Translations under genes and position numbers: made by a program | Notes under the pieces: model-generated | Told to the model about the DNA's origin: nothing | The model's database searches: none | The model's input: the letters and a program-made list of their open reading frames with translations, nothing else | Shown: in pieces, positions 15,070 through 26,149 of the stretch | Numbering within the stretch: position 1 is the first letter of the stretch | Layout of the letters: every line of letters begins with the position of its first letter | Assembly: GCF_028898945.1 (NCBI RefSeq) | Contig: NZ_CP118607.1 | Location: 744,001-808,000, forward strand | Length of the DNA stretch: 64,000 bases | Source of the DNA: Pseudomonas sp. PSKL.D1 | GTDB taxonomy: Bacteria > Pseudomonadota > Gammaproteobacteria > Pseudomonadales > Pseudomonadaceae | Direction: 5' to 3'

Positions 15070-15442
15070 TGAACCCCCGTCCGCCAGTACTCCGCTGTCG
15101 GTACTACATGCTTAGCCGTGTCTACTGAGTTAATCCGCAGCCGCCCGACGGGCAGGGTGCTTTGGACGAGTTGGGTAAGTTTTAGTCGCTTTGCCCCCAA
15201 CGTGCTACACGACGATCCTGTTCTGTATGACAATCATTTCGGGTTTACAGGCATCCCCTGATGATTGCTGGAGCCGAAGCTACCAGGAGAGCGGGCTCAG
15301 CTGCTTACGCAGCGAGAGCGTAACCCTCGTAGTTTTCGTCATTGGCAACTATAGAAAGTTGCAACAGTGGATTTACGAGTTCTGTTACCAACTCGGCATG
15401 CACCTAGAGTTTCGCTACCGGCGTCGAATCCTGATCGGCCCC
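15051..15442 (-). ncRNA. ssrA: tmRNA (transfer-messenger RNA)
   Basis: Rescues ribosomes stalled on broken mRNA together with SmpB (gene at 23905-24387). On the minus strand the RNA starts GGGGCCGATCAGGATTCGAC and ends in a tRNA-like T arm (GGTTCAAATCC) with encoded CCA. The tag frame (15346-15305) starts at a GCC resume codon and reads ANDENYEGYALAA then TAA, ending in the LAA degradation signal. Length 392 nt is normal. Its 3' end is the integration site of the adjacent island and is intact. Confidence 0.97.
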
Positions 15443-15541
15443 ACACTAGCTCTAAGCTAACGCACCTTACGGCACGTGAGGCGGAGTATACGCCATTGCG
15501 CGGGCGACGTCGACAGGCGGTCCCGTCGCCCGCATCAGGGC

Positions 15542-15838
15542 TTAAGCCCCGCCGCTGCCGCCTGCAGAGCCGCTACCTTTCTCGGTTTTTTCCAGGCGCT
15601 CCAGCACTTTGCTGGTAATGGCGATGCATTCTTTGGTGTCGCCCGAGGCTTGGGCGGCTTTGGCTTTGTCGACGTGCTCGGTGAGGGCTTTGTCCAGGCC
15701 TTCGGAGGTGGCGCCGGCGGTGGCCATGCTGTCGTCGATCTTCTGCAGGTTGGTGGTGCACAGGTCGTCGGCAGCAAACACCGGGGAAGCCAGGAGGGTA
15801 GCGGCCGCGAAGAGGGCCGAAAGCGCGGTACCTTTCAT
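15542..15838 (-). CDS. Small secreted/periplasmic protein of unknown function
   Basis: 98 residues from the ATG at 15838, which follows AAGGAGAC. A clear signal peptide (MKGTALSALFAAATLLASPVFA, cleaved after about residue 22) leads to a mature helical domain with two cysteines (DDLCTTNLQKI and KECIAI), possibly a disulfide, and a Gly/Ser-rich tail. No enzymatic motif. Conserved small proteins of this sort occur in Pseudomonas; I do not know a function. Confidence 0.75.
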   Translation of the reverse strand: MKGTALSALFAAATLLASPVFAADDLCTTNLQKIDDSMATAGATSEGLDKALTEHVDKAKAAQASGDTKECIAITSKVLERLEKTEKGSGSAGGSGGA

Positions 15839-15937
15839 GGGTGTCTCCTTGAAGGCCTCTGGAAGGTGGGCCTGTAAGGGTGGACTGTGGCGTTTTGCCA
15901 AGGGTTCAATCGGGTTGTGTTGGGGGTATTTGGGGTT

Positions 15938-16021
15938 GTAGGTGCGAATTCATCCGCGAGACTGGTGACGCGGTGGGTGGCACCGGCTGTGCCGGTGATC
16001 GCGGATGAATCCGCTCCTACA
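15938..16021. repeat. REP-type inverted repeat element
   Basis: Starts tgtaggtgcgaattcatccg and ends with the reverse partner gcggatgaatccgctcctac, around a core of ggcaccggctgtgccggtg. Typical P. putida extragenic palindrome pair. Confidence 0.85.
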
Positions 16022-16040
16022 AGGGGGTGTGGTTGCAGGG

Positions 16041-16289
16041 CTAGTTGGGTTTGTTCAGGCCTTTCTCCATATCGTCGATCAGGGCTTTGGCCATTTCGCT
16101 GAGAATGCGCGCGGCGCTACCGGCCTTGCGGTCGTTCTCCATTTCGGCTTCGGTGGTGAGGTGCTGGATGCAACCGAGCAACACCGAGAGTTGGCTGAAG
16201 GCGTGGTCGAAGGGGATGCCGGGCTGGAGGCGGAACAGGTCGAACGTCTGAGTGCCGGCGGTGGTGGCGGTTTTCAGTTTTTCGATCAT
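16041..16289 (-). CDS. Small DUF3077-like protein (second operon copy)
   Basis: 82 residues from the ATG at 16289 (MIEKLKTATTAGTQTFDLF), preceded by GAGGGTGACC; the longer upstream frame overlaps the previous gene and is not needed. The PGIP core and the C-terminal EMAKALIDDMEKGL match the paralogue at 3176-3439. It starts 4 bp after the DUF6124-like stop, so the two are almost certainly co-translated. Helical, soluble, function unknown. Confidence 0.8.
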   Translation of the reverse strand: MIEKLKTATTAGTQTFDLFRLQPGIPFDHAFSQLSVLLGCIQHLTTEAEMENDRKAGSAARILSEMAKALIDDMEKGLNKPN

Positions 16290-16293
16290 GTGG

Positions 16294-16563
16294 TCACCCT
16301 CGCTGCTCTGGGGTGCAGAGGCTGTGTAAGGCATGCTCGATCAACGCTCTGGAGGTTTCGGAAGCGTGGGCGGCATTGCCTAGCATGTTCAGGCCGGGTT
16401 CACCGCTGTGGTTGCGGCAATGTTCGTCGATGGTTTCGGCAACGCCGCGCAGCAGTTCGCTGGCGTGGGCGAGGGCGTCCGGTGCGGGGATGTCGCTGTG
16501 CACGGAAAGGTAGGGGCTGTTGATCAGTTTGAAGCGGGGTGGGTCGGGGACGATCTTTTTCAT
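16294..16563 (-). CDS. Small DUF6124-like protein (second operon copy)
   Basis: 89 residues, MKKIVPDPPRFKLINSPYLS at the start, a paralogue of 3548-3790. The remainder is helical (ALAHASELLRGVAETIDEH ... NMLGNAAHASETSRALIEHA) with several His but no clear metal site. Preceded by a leader with conserved crossing complementarity. Function unknown. Confidence 0.8.
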   Translation of the reverse strand: MKKIVPDPPRFKLINSPYLSVHSDIPAPDALAHASELLRGVAETIDEHCRNHSGEPGLNMLGNAAHASETSRALIEHALHSLCTPEQRG

Positions 16564-16610
16564 GGTGCAGTTCCGATTTTGCTAAATGGGAGCTGCCACT
16601 CGTCTTCCTC

Positions 16611-16706
16611 TCACAGAATAGGGTGGCAACCGAACGCGGGGTGAGAGACCGGCAAAAATCGGTAAAACCCGGCCAGGCCGAAGCCTGCCCGCGTTACGGC
16701 TGCCAT
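16611..16706 (-). CDS. Possible 31-aa leader peptide in the second DUF6124 leader
   Basis: Opens at the conserved ATG of segment S2 with MAAVTRAGFGLAGFYRFLPV and runs to a TGA 48 bp before the DUF6124 start. It spans all of S2 and S3, so its translation would disrupt the proposed pairing. The equivalent frame in the other leader is only 14 codons. Coding status uncertain. Confidence 0.3.
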   Translation of the reverse strand: MAAVTRAGFGLAGFYRFLPVSHPAFGCHPIL

Positions 16707-16740
16707 AGCAGTACTACCGAAATTTGCGGGCTCTCACACC
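16625..16740 (-). ncRNA. Structured leader RNA of the second DUF6124/DUF3077 operon (C4-antisense-like)
   Basis: Same order of elements as 3842-3992. S1 (16737-16731, gtgagag) is complementary to S3a (16647-16641, ctctcac). S2 (16704-16688, ggcagccgtaacgcggg) pairs with S3b (16640-16625, cccgcgttcggttgcc), with one bulge and a G-U pair. S1/S3a differ in sequence from the first copy yet stay complementary. Downstream, GTGGC-N-GCTCC and CACC-ATG are also shared by both leaders. Confidence 0.5.
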
Positions 16741-16757
16741 CAAGCCGCCAAAAAATG

Positions 16758-16821
16758 ACGACCCAGGGAAGTTAGCCCTGATGCTCATGAGCAACAACAG
16801 CGAAACGGCAGCGTGGGTCGT
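16758..16821 (-). terminator. Long-loop hairpin with T-run, upstream of the second leader
   Basis: acgaccca (16758-16765) pairs with tgggtcgt (16814-16821); inside are aggg/ccct and the palindrome gctcatgagc. On the minus strand it ends in CATTTTTT. It could end the dld transcript or form part of a larger leader RNA belonging to the following operon. Confidence 0.45.
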
Positions 16822-16907
16822 AGGATAATTCCCAAAGTGCTTGGTTTTGAAGCATTTGGTTGCAGGTTCGGAAATGTCTTACGGCTTCAGCGTGCTCGCA
16901 GTCCTCT

Positions 16908-16993
16908 GTAGGAGCGGATTCATCCGCGAACCGGGCGACGCGGTGGATGGCACCGGCTGCGCCGGTGATCGCGGCTGAAGCCGCTCCTACAGG
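16908..16993. repeat. REP-type inverted repeat element
   Basis: tgtaggagcggattcatccg ... gcggctgaagccgctcctac, same family as 15938-16021, located between dld and the leader region. Confidence 0.85.
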
Positions 16994-17012
16994 AGTTGCG
17001 CAAGCTTTGGGC

Positions 17013-19823
<2,811 letters not shown>

Positions 19824-19898
19824 GCAATCTCCTTGCGGGGCCATGGCGTCTGTCGCGCCACGTGCCCCGGTCATTCAGGCGGTGTTTCAGGCAGGTAC

Positions 19899-21044
19899 TC
19901 AGGCACCCAGTTCGCGCACCAGCGAGTCGCGGGTGATTTCGCTGATGGATTTGGCGCCAGTCAGCACCATGGCCACGCGCATTTCCTTCTCGAACAGTTC
20001 CAGCAGGTTTTTCACCCCGGCCTGGCCATGCACGGCAAGGGCCCAGAGGAAGGCGCGGCCGATCAGCACGGTGTCGGCGCCCAGGGCAATCATGCGCACC
20101 ACGTCGAGGCCGCTGCGGATGCCCGAGTCGGCAAGAATTTTCAGGTCGCCCTTCACCGCGTCGGCAATGGCAGGCAGGGCGCGGGCGCTGGACAGCACGC
20201 CGTCCAGCTGGCGGCCGCCGTGGTTGGACACCACGATGCCGTCGGCACCGAACTTGACCGCGTCACGGGCGTCGTCGGCGTCGAGGATGCCTTTGATGAT
20301 CATCGGGCCGTCCCAGAATTCGCGGATCCACTCCAGGTCTTTCCACGAGATCGACGGGTCGAAGTTGTTGCCCAGCCAGCCGATGTAATCTGCCAGGCCG
20401 GTTGGGTTGCCACGGTACTTGGAGATGTTGCCCAGGTCGTGCGGGCGCCCCTTCACACCGACGTCCCATGCCCATTCGGGGTGGGCCATGGCTTGAAGTA
20501 CGCGGCGCATCGGGCCGTTTTTGCCGCTCATGCCGGAATGGGCGTCGCGGTAGCGGGCGCCGGGCACGGGCATGTCGACGGTGAACACCAGGGTTTTAAC
20601 GCCTGCTGCCTTGGCGCGCTCCAGCGCATTGCGCATGAAACCGCGGTCTTTGAGCACATAGAGCTGGAACCACATCGGCCGGTTGATGGCCGGGGCCACT
20701 TCTTCGATCGGGCACACCGACACGGTGGACATGGTGAACGGGATGCCATGGGCGGCGGCGGCTCGGGCGGCCTGCACTTCGCCACGGCGGGCGTACATGC
20801 CGGTGAGGCCGACCGGGGCCAGGGCCACGGGCATACTCAGGGTTTCGTCGAACAGTTTGGTCTCAAGGCTCAGCTCGGACATGTTCTTGAGCACGCGTTG
20901 GCGCAGGGCAATGCTGGCCAGGTCCGACACGTTATGGCGCAGGGTGTGCTCGGCATAGGCGCCGCCGTCGGCGTAGTGGAACAGGAAGGGTGGCAGCTTG
21001 CGCTGGGCCGCGGCGCGATAGTCGGTGGAGGCAGAAATGATCAT
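19899..21044 (-). CDS. lldD: L-lactate dehydrogenase, FMN-dependent, respiratory
   Basis: 381 residues; oxidises L-lactate to pyruvate at the inner membrane, passing electrons to quinone. Motifs of the FMN alpha-hydroxyacid oxidase family are present: N-terminal [30 protein letters not shown], the active-site block [10 protein letters not shown] (catalytic His) and [16 protein letters not shown]. Length matches E. coli LldD. It lies 63 bp after lldP and 75 bp before dld, as in other pseudomonads. Confidence 0.96.
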   Translation of the reverse strand: MIISASTDYRAAAQRKLPPFLFHYADGGAYAEHTLRHNVSDLASIALRQRVLKNMSELSLETKLFDETLSMPVALAPVGLTGMYARRGEVQAARAAAAHGIPFTMSTVSVCPIEEVAPAINRPMWFQLYVLKDRGFMRNALERAKAAGVKTLVFTVDMPVPGARYRDAHSGMSGKNGPMRRVLQAMAHPEWAWDVGVKGRPHDLGNISKYRGNPTGLADYIGWLGNNFDPSISWKDLEWIREFWDGPMIIKGILDADDARDAVKFGADGIVVSNHGGRQLDGVLSSARALPAIADAVKGDLKILADSGIRSGLDVVRMIALGADTVLIGRAFLWALAVHGQAGVKNLLELFEKEMRVAMVLTGAKSISEITRDSLVRELGA

Positions 21045-21107
21045 GGATTCTCGCAGCGTGGGTTGAAGGAGATGCCGGGCGCTCTCGGGCGCCCGGCCCC
21101 TTTCACT

Positions 21108-22778
21108 TTAGTGATGAACCAGCATGCCGGTCAGCCAGTAGGCCTGAACCAGGGTGATCAGGCCGACGATGGTGGCGAAGAACAGGCTGTGCTTGACGGT
21201 GAAGCGGAACAGATCGGATTCCTTGCCGACCAGGCCGGTAGCGGCGCAGGCCACGGCGATCGATTGCGGCGAAATCATCTTGCCGGTCACGCCGCCGCTG
21301 GTGTTGGCAGCTACCAGCAGGGTGTCGCTGACGCCAATCTGGTGCGCGGTGGTGGCCTGCAGCGAGCTGAACAGGGCGTTGGACGAGGTGTCCGAGCCGG
21401 TCAGGAACACGCCCAGCCAGCCGAGGAACGGCGAGAAGAACGGGAAGGCGGCGCCCGTGCCGGCCAGTACCAGAGCCATGGTCGAAGACATGCCTGAGTA
21501 GTTGGTGACGAAGGCGAAGGCCAGCACCATGCCGATGGACAAGATCGGCCAGCGCAGCTCCCAGAACGTTTCTTTGAAAGTGGTAAGACCAGTTTTGAAA
21601 TTGATCTTCAGCACCGCCATGGAAATAAGCGCGGAGAGGAAGATTGCAGTACCGGTGGCGGAAATCGGGTCCAGCTTGAACACCGCTGGCATGGCGGTCG
21701 GCGCGGTGACGATCGGCGCGGTTTTGACCACCAGTTGGTCCAGGTGCGGGATGGCGAAGTTGAACACGAAGTTGTACATCGCGCCGCCTGGGGCGAAGGC
21801 TGCCTTGAACGGTTTGAGCGTCCAGATGGTAACCAGCACGGTCAGGATCAAGAACGGCGACCAGGCTTTGAAGATTTCGCCAAAGCTGTAGGGGCTAGGC
21901 TGGCTGCCGCTTGGCTGTACGACCGCGGCGCCGACGCTACCCTTGGCTTGTGCGAACGAACGCTTGGGCTGCCAGACTTTCAGGAACAGGGTCAGGGCAA
22001 TCAGGCTGGCCAGGGCAGAGGTGATGTCTGGCAGTTCCGGGCCGATGAAGTTGGATGTGAAGTACTGGGTAACGGCGAAGCTCAGGCCGGCAACCAGGGC
22101 GGCAGGCCAGGTTTCTTTCACGCCGCGCAGGCCGTCCATCATGAACACCAGCCAGAACGGCACGAACAGCGACAGCAGCGGCAGTTGGCGGCCGGTCATG
22201 GCGCCGATGTGGAAGGCGTCGATGCCGGTGACCTGGCCGGCCACGATGATCGGGATGCCCAGTGCGCCAAAGGCTACCGGGGCAGTGTTGGCGATCAGGC
22301 ACAGGCCAGCGGCATAGAGCGGGTTGAAGCCCAGGCCCACCAGCAGCGCGGCGGTGATGGCTACCGGGGCGCCGAAACCGGCGGCGCCTTCGAGGAATGC
22401 GCCGAAGCAGAAGCCAATCAGCAGTACCTGCAGGCGTTGGTCGTCTGTAATCGACAGTACCGAACTGCGAATGACCTCGAACTGGCCGCTCTTGACCGTG
22501 AGTTTGTAGAGGAACACCGCGGCAACGATGATCCAGGCAATTGGCCAGAGGCCATAAAGGAAGCCATACCCGGCGGCAGCAAGGGCCATGTCCACCGGCA
22601 TCTGGAAGGCAAAGATGGCCACCAGGATCGACAGGGCGAGGGTAATGCTGCCCGCAACGTGGCCTTTGAGGCGGAACACGGCGAGGGCCAGGAAGAAGAA
22701 CACGATAGGGATGACCGCCGCCAGTGCGGACAGGCCGAGACTACCAAGCGGGGTATAGAGTTGTTGCCAGGTTTGCAT
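21108..22778 (-). CDS. lldP: L-lactate permease (LctP family)
   Basis: 556 residues, largely hydrophobic with about 12-14 membrane segments. Lactate/glycolate-proton symporter of the inner membrane. Family blocks [34 protein letters not shown] and [16 protein letters not shown] are seen. First gene of the lactate operon, starting 45 bp from the LldR-type palindrome. Confidence 0.96.
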   Translation of the reverse strand: MQTWQQLYTPLGSLGLSALAAVIPIVFFFLALAVFRLKGHVAGSITLALSILVAIFAFQMPVDMALAAAGYGFLYGLWPIAWIIVAAVFLYKLTVKSGQFEVIRSSVLSITDDQRLQVLLIGFCFGAFLEGAAGFGAPVAITAALLVGLGFNPLYAAGLCLIANTAPVAFGALGIPIIVAGQVTGIDAFHIGAMTGRQLPLLSLFVPFWLVFMMDGLRGVKETWPAALVAGLSFAVTQYFTSNFIGPELPDITSALASLIALTLFLKVWQPKRSFAQAKGSVGAAVVQPSGSQPSPYSFGEIFKAWSPFLILTVLVTIWTLKPFKAAFAPGGAMYNFVFNFAIPHLDQLVVKTAPIVTAPTAMPAVFKLDPISATGTAIFLSALISMAVLKINFKTGLTTFKETFWELRWPILSIGMVLAFAFVTNYSGMSSTMALVLAGTGAAFPFFSPFLGWLGVFLTGSDTSSNALFSSLQATTAHQIGVSDTLLVAANTSGGVTGKMISPQSIAVACAATGLVGKESDLFRFTVKHSLFFATIVGLITLVQAYWLTGMLVHH

Positions 22779-22822
22779 ATGGGGTGGCCCCTAATTGTTG
22801 TTGGTCAGCACTGGCATTGGAT

Positions 22823-22839
22823 AATTGGTAAGACCAATT
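22823..22839. promoter_or_regulatory. LldR-type operator between lldP and lldR
   Basis: AATTGGT-aag-ACCAATT is a perfect 7-bp dyad with a 3-bp centre. It fits the GntR/FadR pattern (TNGT-N3-ACNA) and the AATTGGT...ACCAATT sites known for LldR. It lies 45 bp upstream of lldP and about 195 bp upstream of lldR. Lactate binding to LldR should release it (known for the family). Confidence 0.85.
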
Positions 22840-23033
22840 TACAATGGCTGGTCGCTAGGTTAAAAGCGCTGTCGTGGGTGTGTCAATTTGTCCGAGGCAA
22901 AACTTTGGTCGTGTGCCGATGAGCGGGCAGCTGTTTGCCTTGGAAAATGCGCGTCTGAATGGTGCTGGCGCAGGCTGGATCGGCGAGAATAGGCGCCCCC
23001 GGATGATTGCCAGGGGTTTGTGGAGAGCATGTG

Positions 23034-23801
23034 ATGGTTTTTGATCAGGTCCGCCAACGGCGCCTGTCCGACGACATTGTCGATCGGTTGGAAGGGATGA
23101 TTCTGGAAGGCACGCTGACCTCCGGCCAGCGGCTGCCGGCCGAGCGCGCCCTTGCCGAGCAGTTCGGTGTGTCGCGGCCGTCATTGCGTGAAGCAATCCA
23201 GAAGCTGGTGGCCAAGGGGTTGCTGGTCAGCCGCCAGGGTGGTGGCAATTATGTAGCCGAGTCGCTGGGTTCGACGTTCAGCGACCCGCTGCTGCAATTG
23301 CTGGAGCACAGCGCCGAAGCGCAGCGCGACCTGCTGGAGTTTCGTCACACGCTTGAGGCGTCATGTGCTTATTACGCAGCTCAGCGCGCGACCGAGCCTG
23401 ACCGTGCGCGGCTCAAGGCTGCTTTCGATACGTTGCAAGACTGCTACTCGCGTGCGGACGAAGTGACGCGAGCGGAAGAGGGGGCTGCCGATGCGCGCTT
23501 CCATCTGGCGATTGCCGAAGCCAGTCACAATGCGGTGCTGCTGCACACCATCCGCGGGTTGTTCGACCTGCTCAAGCGTAATGTGGTGACCAATATTGGC
23601 GGTATGTACCAGCAGCGTACCGAGACGCGGGACATGTTGATCAGCCAGCATCGGGAGCTGTATCAGGCGATTGTCGAGGGCAGGGCGGACGAGGCGCGAG
23701 AGATCTCCAGCCGGCACATTTTGTATGTGCAGGAGGTGCTGGAAGAGGCGCATGAAGAAGCGCAGCGCGTGGCGCGGGCGGAGCGGCGGAGCGGGCGTTA
23801 A
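23034..23801 (+). CDS. lldR: LldR, GntR/FadR-family lactate regulator
   Basis: 255 residues from the ATG at 23034, with GGAG eight bases upstream; a TTG further upstream is weaker. N-terminal winged helix (LSDDIVDRLEGMILEG, RLPAERALAEQFGVSRPSLR) and a C-terminal FCD all-helical domain (about 95-225) with metal/ligand-binding Asp/His positions (ARFHLAIAEASHN). Divergent from lldPD-dld, which it should repress without lactate. Confidence 0.94.
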   Translation: MVFDQVRQRRLSDDIVDRLEGMILEGTLTSGQRLPAERALAEQFGVSRPSLREAIQKLVAKGLLVSRQGGGNYVAESLGSTFSDPLLQLLEHSAEAQRDLLEFRHTLEASCAYYAAQRATEPDRARLKAAFDTLQDCYSRADEVTRAEEGAADARFHLAIAEASHNAVLLHTIRGLFDLLKRNVVTNIGGMYQQRTETRDMLISQHRELYQAIVEGRADEAREISSRHILYVQEVLEEAHEEAQRVARAERRSGR

Positions 23802-23812
23802 GTTTGCGGAGG

Positions 23813-23884
23813 CTTATCGCGGATAAATCCGCTCCTACAGGGTGCGTACCCTGTGTTGTAGGAGCGGATTGATCCGCGATGCAG
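23813..23884. repeat. REP pair in inverted orientation
   Basis: ttatcgcggataaatccgct ... ctac, 10-nt spacer, then gtaggagcggattgatccgc. Sits between the convergent lldR and smpB and could shape their 3' ends. Confidence 0.85.
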
Positions 23885-23904
23885 GCGCCGCCAATCGGGA
23901 AGGC

Positions 23905-24387
23905 CTACTCTTCCTTCCCTTTGTTGCGCACCGCACGCTGCAACTCGCGGTTGGAATCACGTTCGCGCATGGTGTCGCGCTTGTCGAATTCCTTCTTGCC
24001 CTTGCCAAGCGCGATTTCGCACTTGATCAGGTGCTTGCTCCAGTACAGCGCCAAGGCAACACAGGTGTAGCCTTTTTGCGCCACGGCCGCCTCTACGCGC
24101 TCAAGCTCGCGCTTGTTCAGCAGCAGCTTGCGGGTGCGCATGGGGTCGGCGATGACGTGGGTGCTGGCGGCAGTCAGCGGGGTGATGTGGCTGCCGAACA
24201 GCCAGGCTTCACCGTCCTTGAGCAGCACGTAGCTGTCGGTCAGGTGGGCCTTGCCGGCGCGCAGGCTCTTTACTTCCCAGCCGGACAGGACCAGCCCGGC
24301 CTCGAACTTGTGTTCGATGAAGTAATCGTGTCGCGCTTTCTTGTTCTGCGCGATGGTCCCGGTCGGATGTTTCTTTTGTTTAGCCAT
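23905..24387 (-). CDS. smpB: SsrA-binding protein SmpB
   Basis: 160 residues; binds tmRNA and is needed for trans-translation. Typical start [20 protein letters not shown], the OB-fold core ([22 protein letters not shown]) and the basic C-terminal tail ([16 protein letters not shown]) that enters the mRNA channel. Its RNA partner ssrA lies 8.5 kb away, separated here by the lactate genes. Confidence 0.97.
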   Translation of the reverse strand: MAKQKKHPTGTIAQNKKARHDYFIEHKFEAGLVLSGWEVKSLRAGKAHLTDSYVLLKDGEAWLFGSHITPLTAASTHVIADPMRTRKLLLNKRELERVEAAVAQKGYTCVALALYWSKHLIKCEIALGKGKKEFDKRDTMRERDSNRELQRAVRNKGKEE

Positions 24388-24550
24388 AGGGGCGGCATTA
24401 TAGGCAAGTCAATGCGTCGTCCGCTATGGGATTTCGGTGTGCTTGAGCCACTGCAATGAATACCGGACAATACAGGCCCTGTCATACGCACAGAACCTGT
24501 TTTCGGCACGCTGCGAAGCGCCGCCACCCAGCCTTGGAAGTGACGCCTGG

Positions 24551-24985
24551 ATGACTACCCATATTCAACGCTCCGCCCTGCTGCCGTACCCTGCCCAGGC
24601 GCTTTACGACTTGGTCAACGATGTCGCCAGCTACCCTGATTTCTTGCCCTGGTGCTCGGCCTCGACGGTGATCGAGGCTAGCGATACGCACATGCGTGCA
24701 AAGCTTGAGGTGGCCAAGGGCGGCATGAGCCAGCAATTTGTAACGCGCAATGTGCTGGTGCCGGGGCAGTCGATCGAGATGAACCTTGAAGAAGGGCCGT
24801 TCAGCCAGTTGCATGGCGTGTGGGTGTTCAAGCCGCTGGGCGAAAAAGCCTGCAAGATCAGCCTGGATTTGTCGTTCGACTATGCCGGGCCGATTGTGCG
24901 CGCCACCTTGGGGCCGCTGTTCAACCAGGCGGCCAATACGTTGGTGGATGCGTTCTGCCAGCGTGCCAAGCAGTTGAATGGCTGA
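24551..24985 (+). CDS. ratA: RatA-family START-like protein (coenzyme Q-binding / ribosome association)
   Basis: 144 residues from the ATG at 24551 (MTTHIQRSALLPYPAQALYD); longer frames upstream overlap non-coding DNA. Polyketide-cyclase/COQ10 fold with VNDVASYPDFLPWC and the terminal ANTLVDAFCQRAKQL helix. Homologues are described either as binding ubiquinone or as inhibiting 70S ribosome assembly; sequence does not decide. Divergent from smpB, as in most gammaproteobacteria. Confidence 0.9.
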   Translation: MTTHIQRSALLPYPAQALYDLVNDVASYPDFLPWCSASTVIEASDTHMRAKLEVAKGGMSQQFVTRNVLVPGQSIEMNLEEGPFSQLHGVWVFKPLGEKACKISLDLSFDYAGPIVRATLGPLFNQAANTLVDAFCQRAKQLNG

Positions 24986-25009
24986 CAGCCGCTAAACCCA
25001 GCGTCCACA

Positions 25010-25039
25010 AAAAAGCCCGGGCCATGGCCCGGGCTTTTT
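25010..25039. terminator. Bidirectional terminator between ratA and bamE
   Basis: aaaaagcccgggcc/ggcccgggcttttt around a central at: a perfect dyad with A/T tracts on both sides, serving two convergent genes. Confidence 0.93.
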
Positions 25040-25050
25040 GTTACCTGCAA

Positions 25051-25587
25051 TTACTGCGGCGAGGTTTCCAGCGGAGCGGGAGTCGGAACCGGCGTGGTTT
25101 CGATGGTATCGATCTCGCGCTGGATGGACTCTTCCACCGAACCTGGCTTGGCTGGCTTCTCGGCGGGTTGCGGAGTGGCCTGCTGCTCTGGTTGGGTGCC
25201 TGGGCTGACGGTAGTGTCGCTGCTGCCGCCGAGGATTTCCTGGTCCTTGCTGACGCCTGGCATGAAGTCACCCGACAGGCTGACCAATTGGTCGCTGTCG
25301 TTGAAGAAGATGCTCATGCGCTCCTGCTGGCGCTTACCGCCACCTGGCTGGATGCTGTACAGGTAATCCCAACGATTGGTGTTGAAGGTGTCCTGCAGCA
25401 ATGGGTTACCCATGATAAACCTTACTTGCCGTCGGGTCATTCCGGGGCGCAATTGGTCTATCATGTCTTGCGTGACGACATTGCCCTGCTGGATGTCGAT
25501 TTTGTAAACCCCGGGAAACGAGCAACCGGCGAGTGCGAGCAGTCCCACGAGGGTGAGGCTGGTTAGCAAGAGCTTGGTGTTTTGCAT
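25051..25587 (-). CDS. bamE: Outer-membrane assembly lipoprotein BamE (OmlA/SmpA)
   Basis: 178 residues from the ATG at 25587. Lipoprotein signal peptide LLALAGCS places the lipidated Cys at about residue 22. The SmpA/OmlA domain ([24 protein letters not shown]...) follows, then an unstructured Pro/Glu/Thr-rich tail of about 60 residues, as in other pseudomonads. Part of the BAM complex that inserts beta-barrels. Divergent from fur. Confidence 0.94.
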   Translation of the reverse strand: MQNTKLLLTSLTLVGLLALAGCSFPGVYKIDIQQGNVVTQDMIDQLRPGMTRRQVRFIMGNPLLQDTFNTNRWDYLYSIQPGGGKRQQERMSIFFNDSDQLVSLSGDFMPGVSKDQEILGGSSDTTVSPGTQPEQQATPQPAEKPAKPGSVEESIQREIDTIETTPVPTPAPLETSPQ

Positions 25588-25684
25588 CGGTGGGCGACTT
25601 CCACTATCTTGGCTGGACAACGTAAACCCCGATCATACCCGTATTAAGAGAAGCTGCGAAGCAGCATCGGCGAGAAAGCTGACC

Positions 25685-26089
25685 ATGGTTGAAAATAGCG
25701 AACTGCGCAAAGCCGGTCTCAAGGTTACCCTGCCTCGAGTCAAGATCCTTCAAATGCTCGACTCTACCGAGCAACGTCACATGAGTGCCGAGGATGTTTA
25801 CAAGGCACTGATGGAGGCTGGCGAGGATGTCGGCCTGGCCACCGTTTATCGCGTACTGACCCAGTTCGAAGCAGCTGGCCTGGTGGTGCGCCACAACTTC
25901 GACGGCGGCCACGCGGTGTTCGAGCTGGCTGATGGTGGCCACCACGACCATATGGTCAACGTGGAAACCAGCGAAGTCATCGAATTCATGGATGCTGAAA
26001 TCGAGCGCCGTCAGAAGGAAATCGTGGCCGAGCACGGCTACGAGCTGGTGGACCACAACCTGGTCCTCTATGTGCGTAAGAAGAAGTAA
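25685..26089 (+). CDS. fur: Ferric uptake regulator Fur
   Basis: 134 residues from the ATG at 25685 (MVENSELRKAGLKVTLPRVK). Winged helix (MSAEDVYKALMEAGEDVGLATVYRVL) and a metal-binding C-terminal domain (FDGGHAVFEL, HHDHMV, NLVLYVRKKK). As in other Pseudomonas Fur proteins, the CxxC zinc pair of E. coli Fur is absent. Controls iron genes such as the receptor at 708-3107 (inference). Confidence 0.97.
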   Translation: MVENSELRKAGLKVTLPRVKILQMLDSTEQRHMSAEDVYKALMEAGEDVGLATVYRVLTQFEAAGLVVRHNFDGGHAVFELADGGHHDHMVNVETSEVIEFMDAEIERRQKEIVAEHGYELVDHNLVLYVRKKK

Positions 26090-26109
26090 CGATTTAATCG
26101 TTATGAACG

Positions 26110-26137
26110 ACAAAGGCGACCCTAGGGTCGCCTTTGT
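26110..26137. terminator. Bidirectional terminator between fur and recN
   Basis: acaaaggcgaccc-ta-gggtcgcctttgt, a 13-bp perfect dyad between convergent genes. Confidence 0.85.
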
Positions 26138-26149
26138 GCTTTATGGGGC

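Noticed and set aside
24978..24995. Five-codon frame (MADSR) after ratA that could be the beginning of a lost rnfH gene
   Set aside because: Too short to support; many bacteria have rnfH after ratA, but I cannot show it was ever present here.
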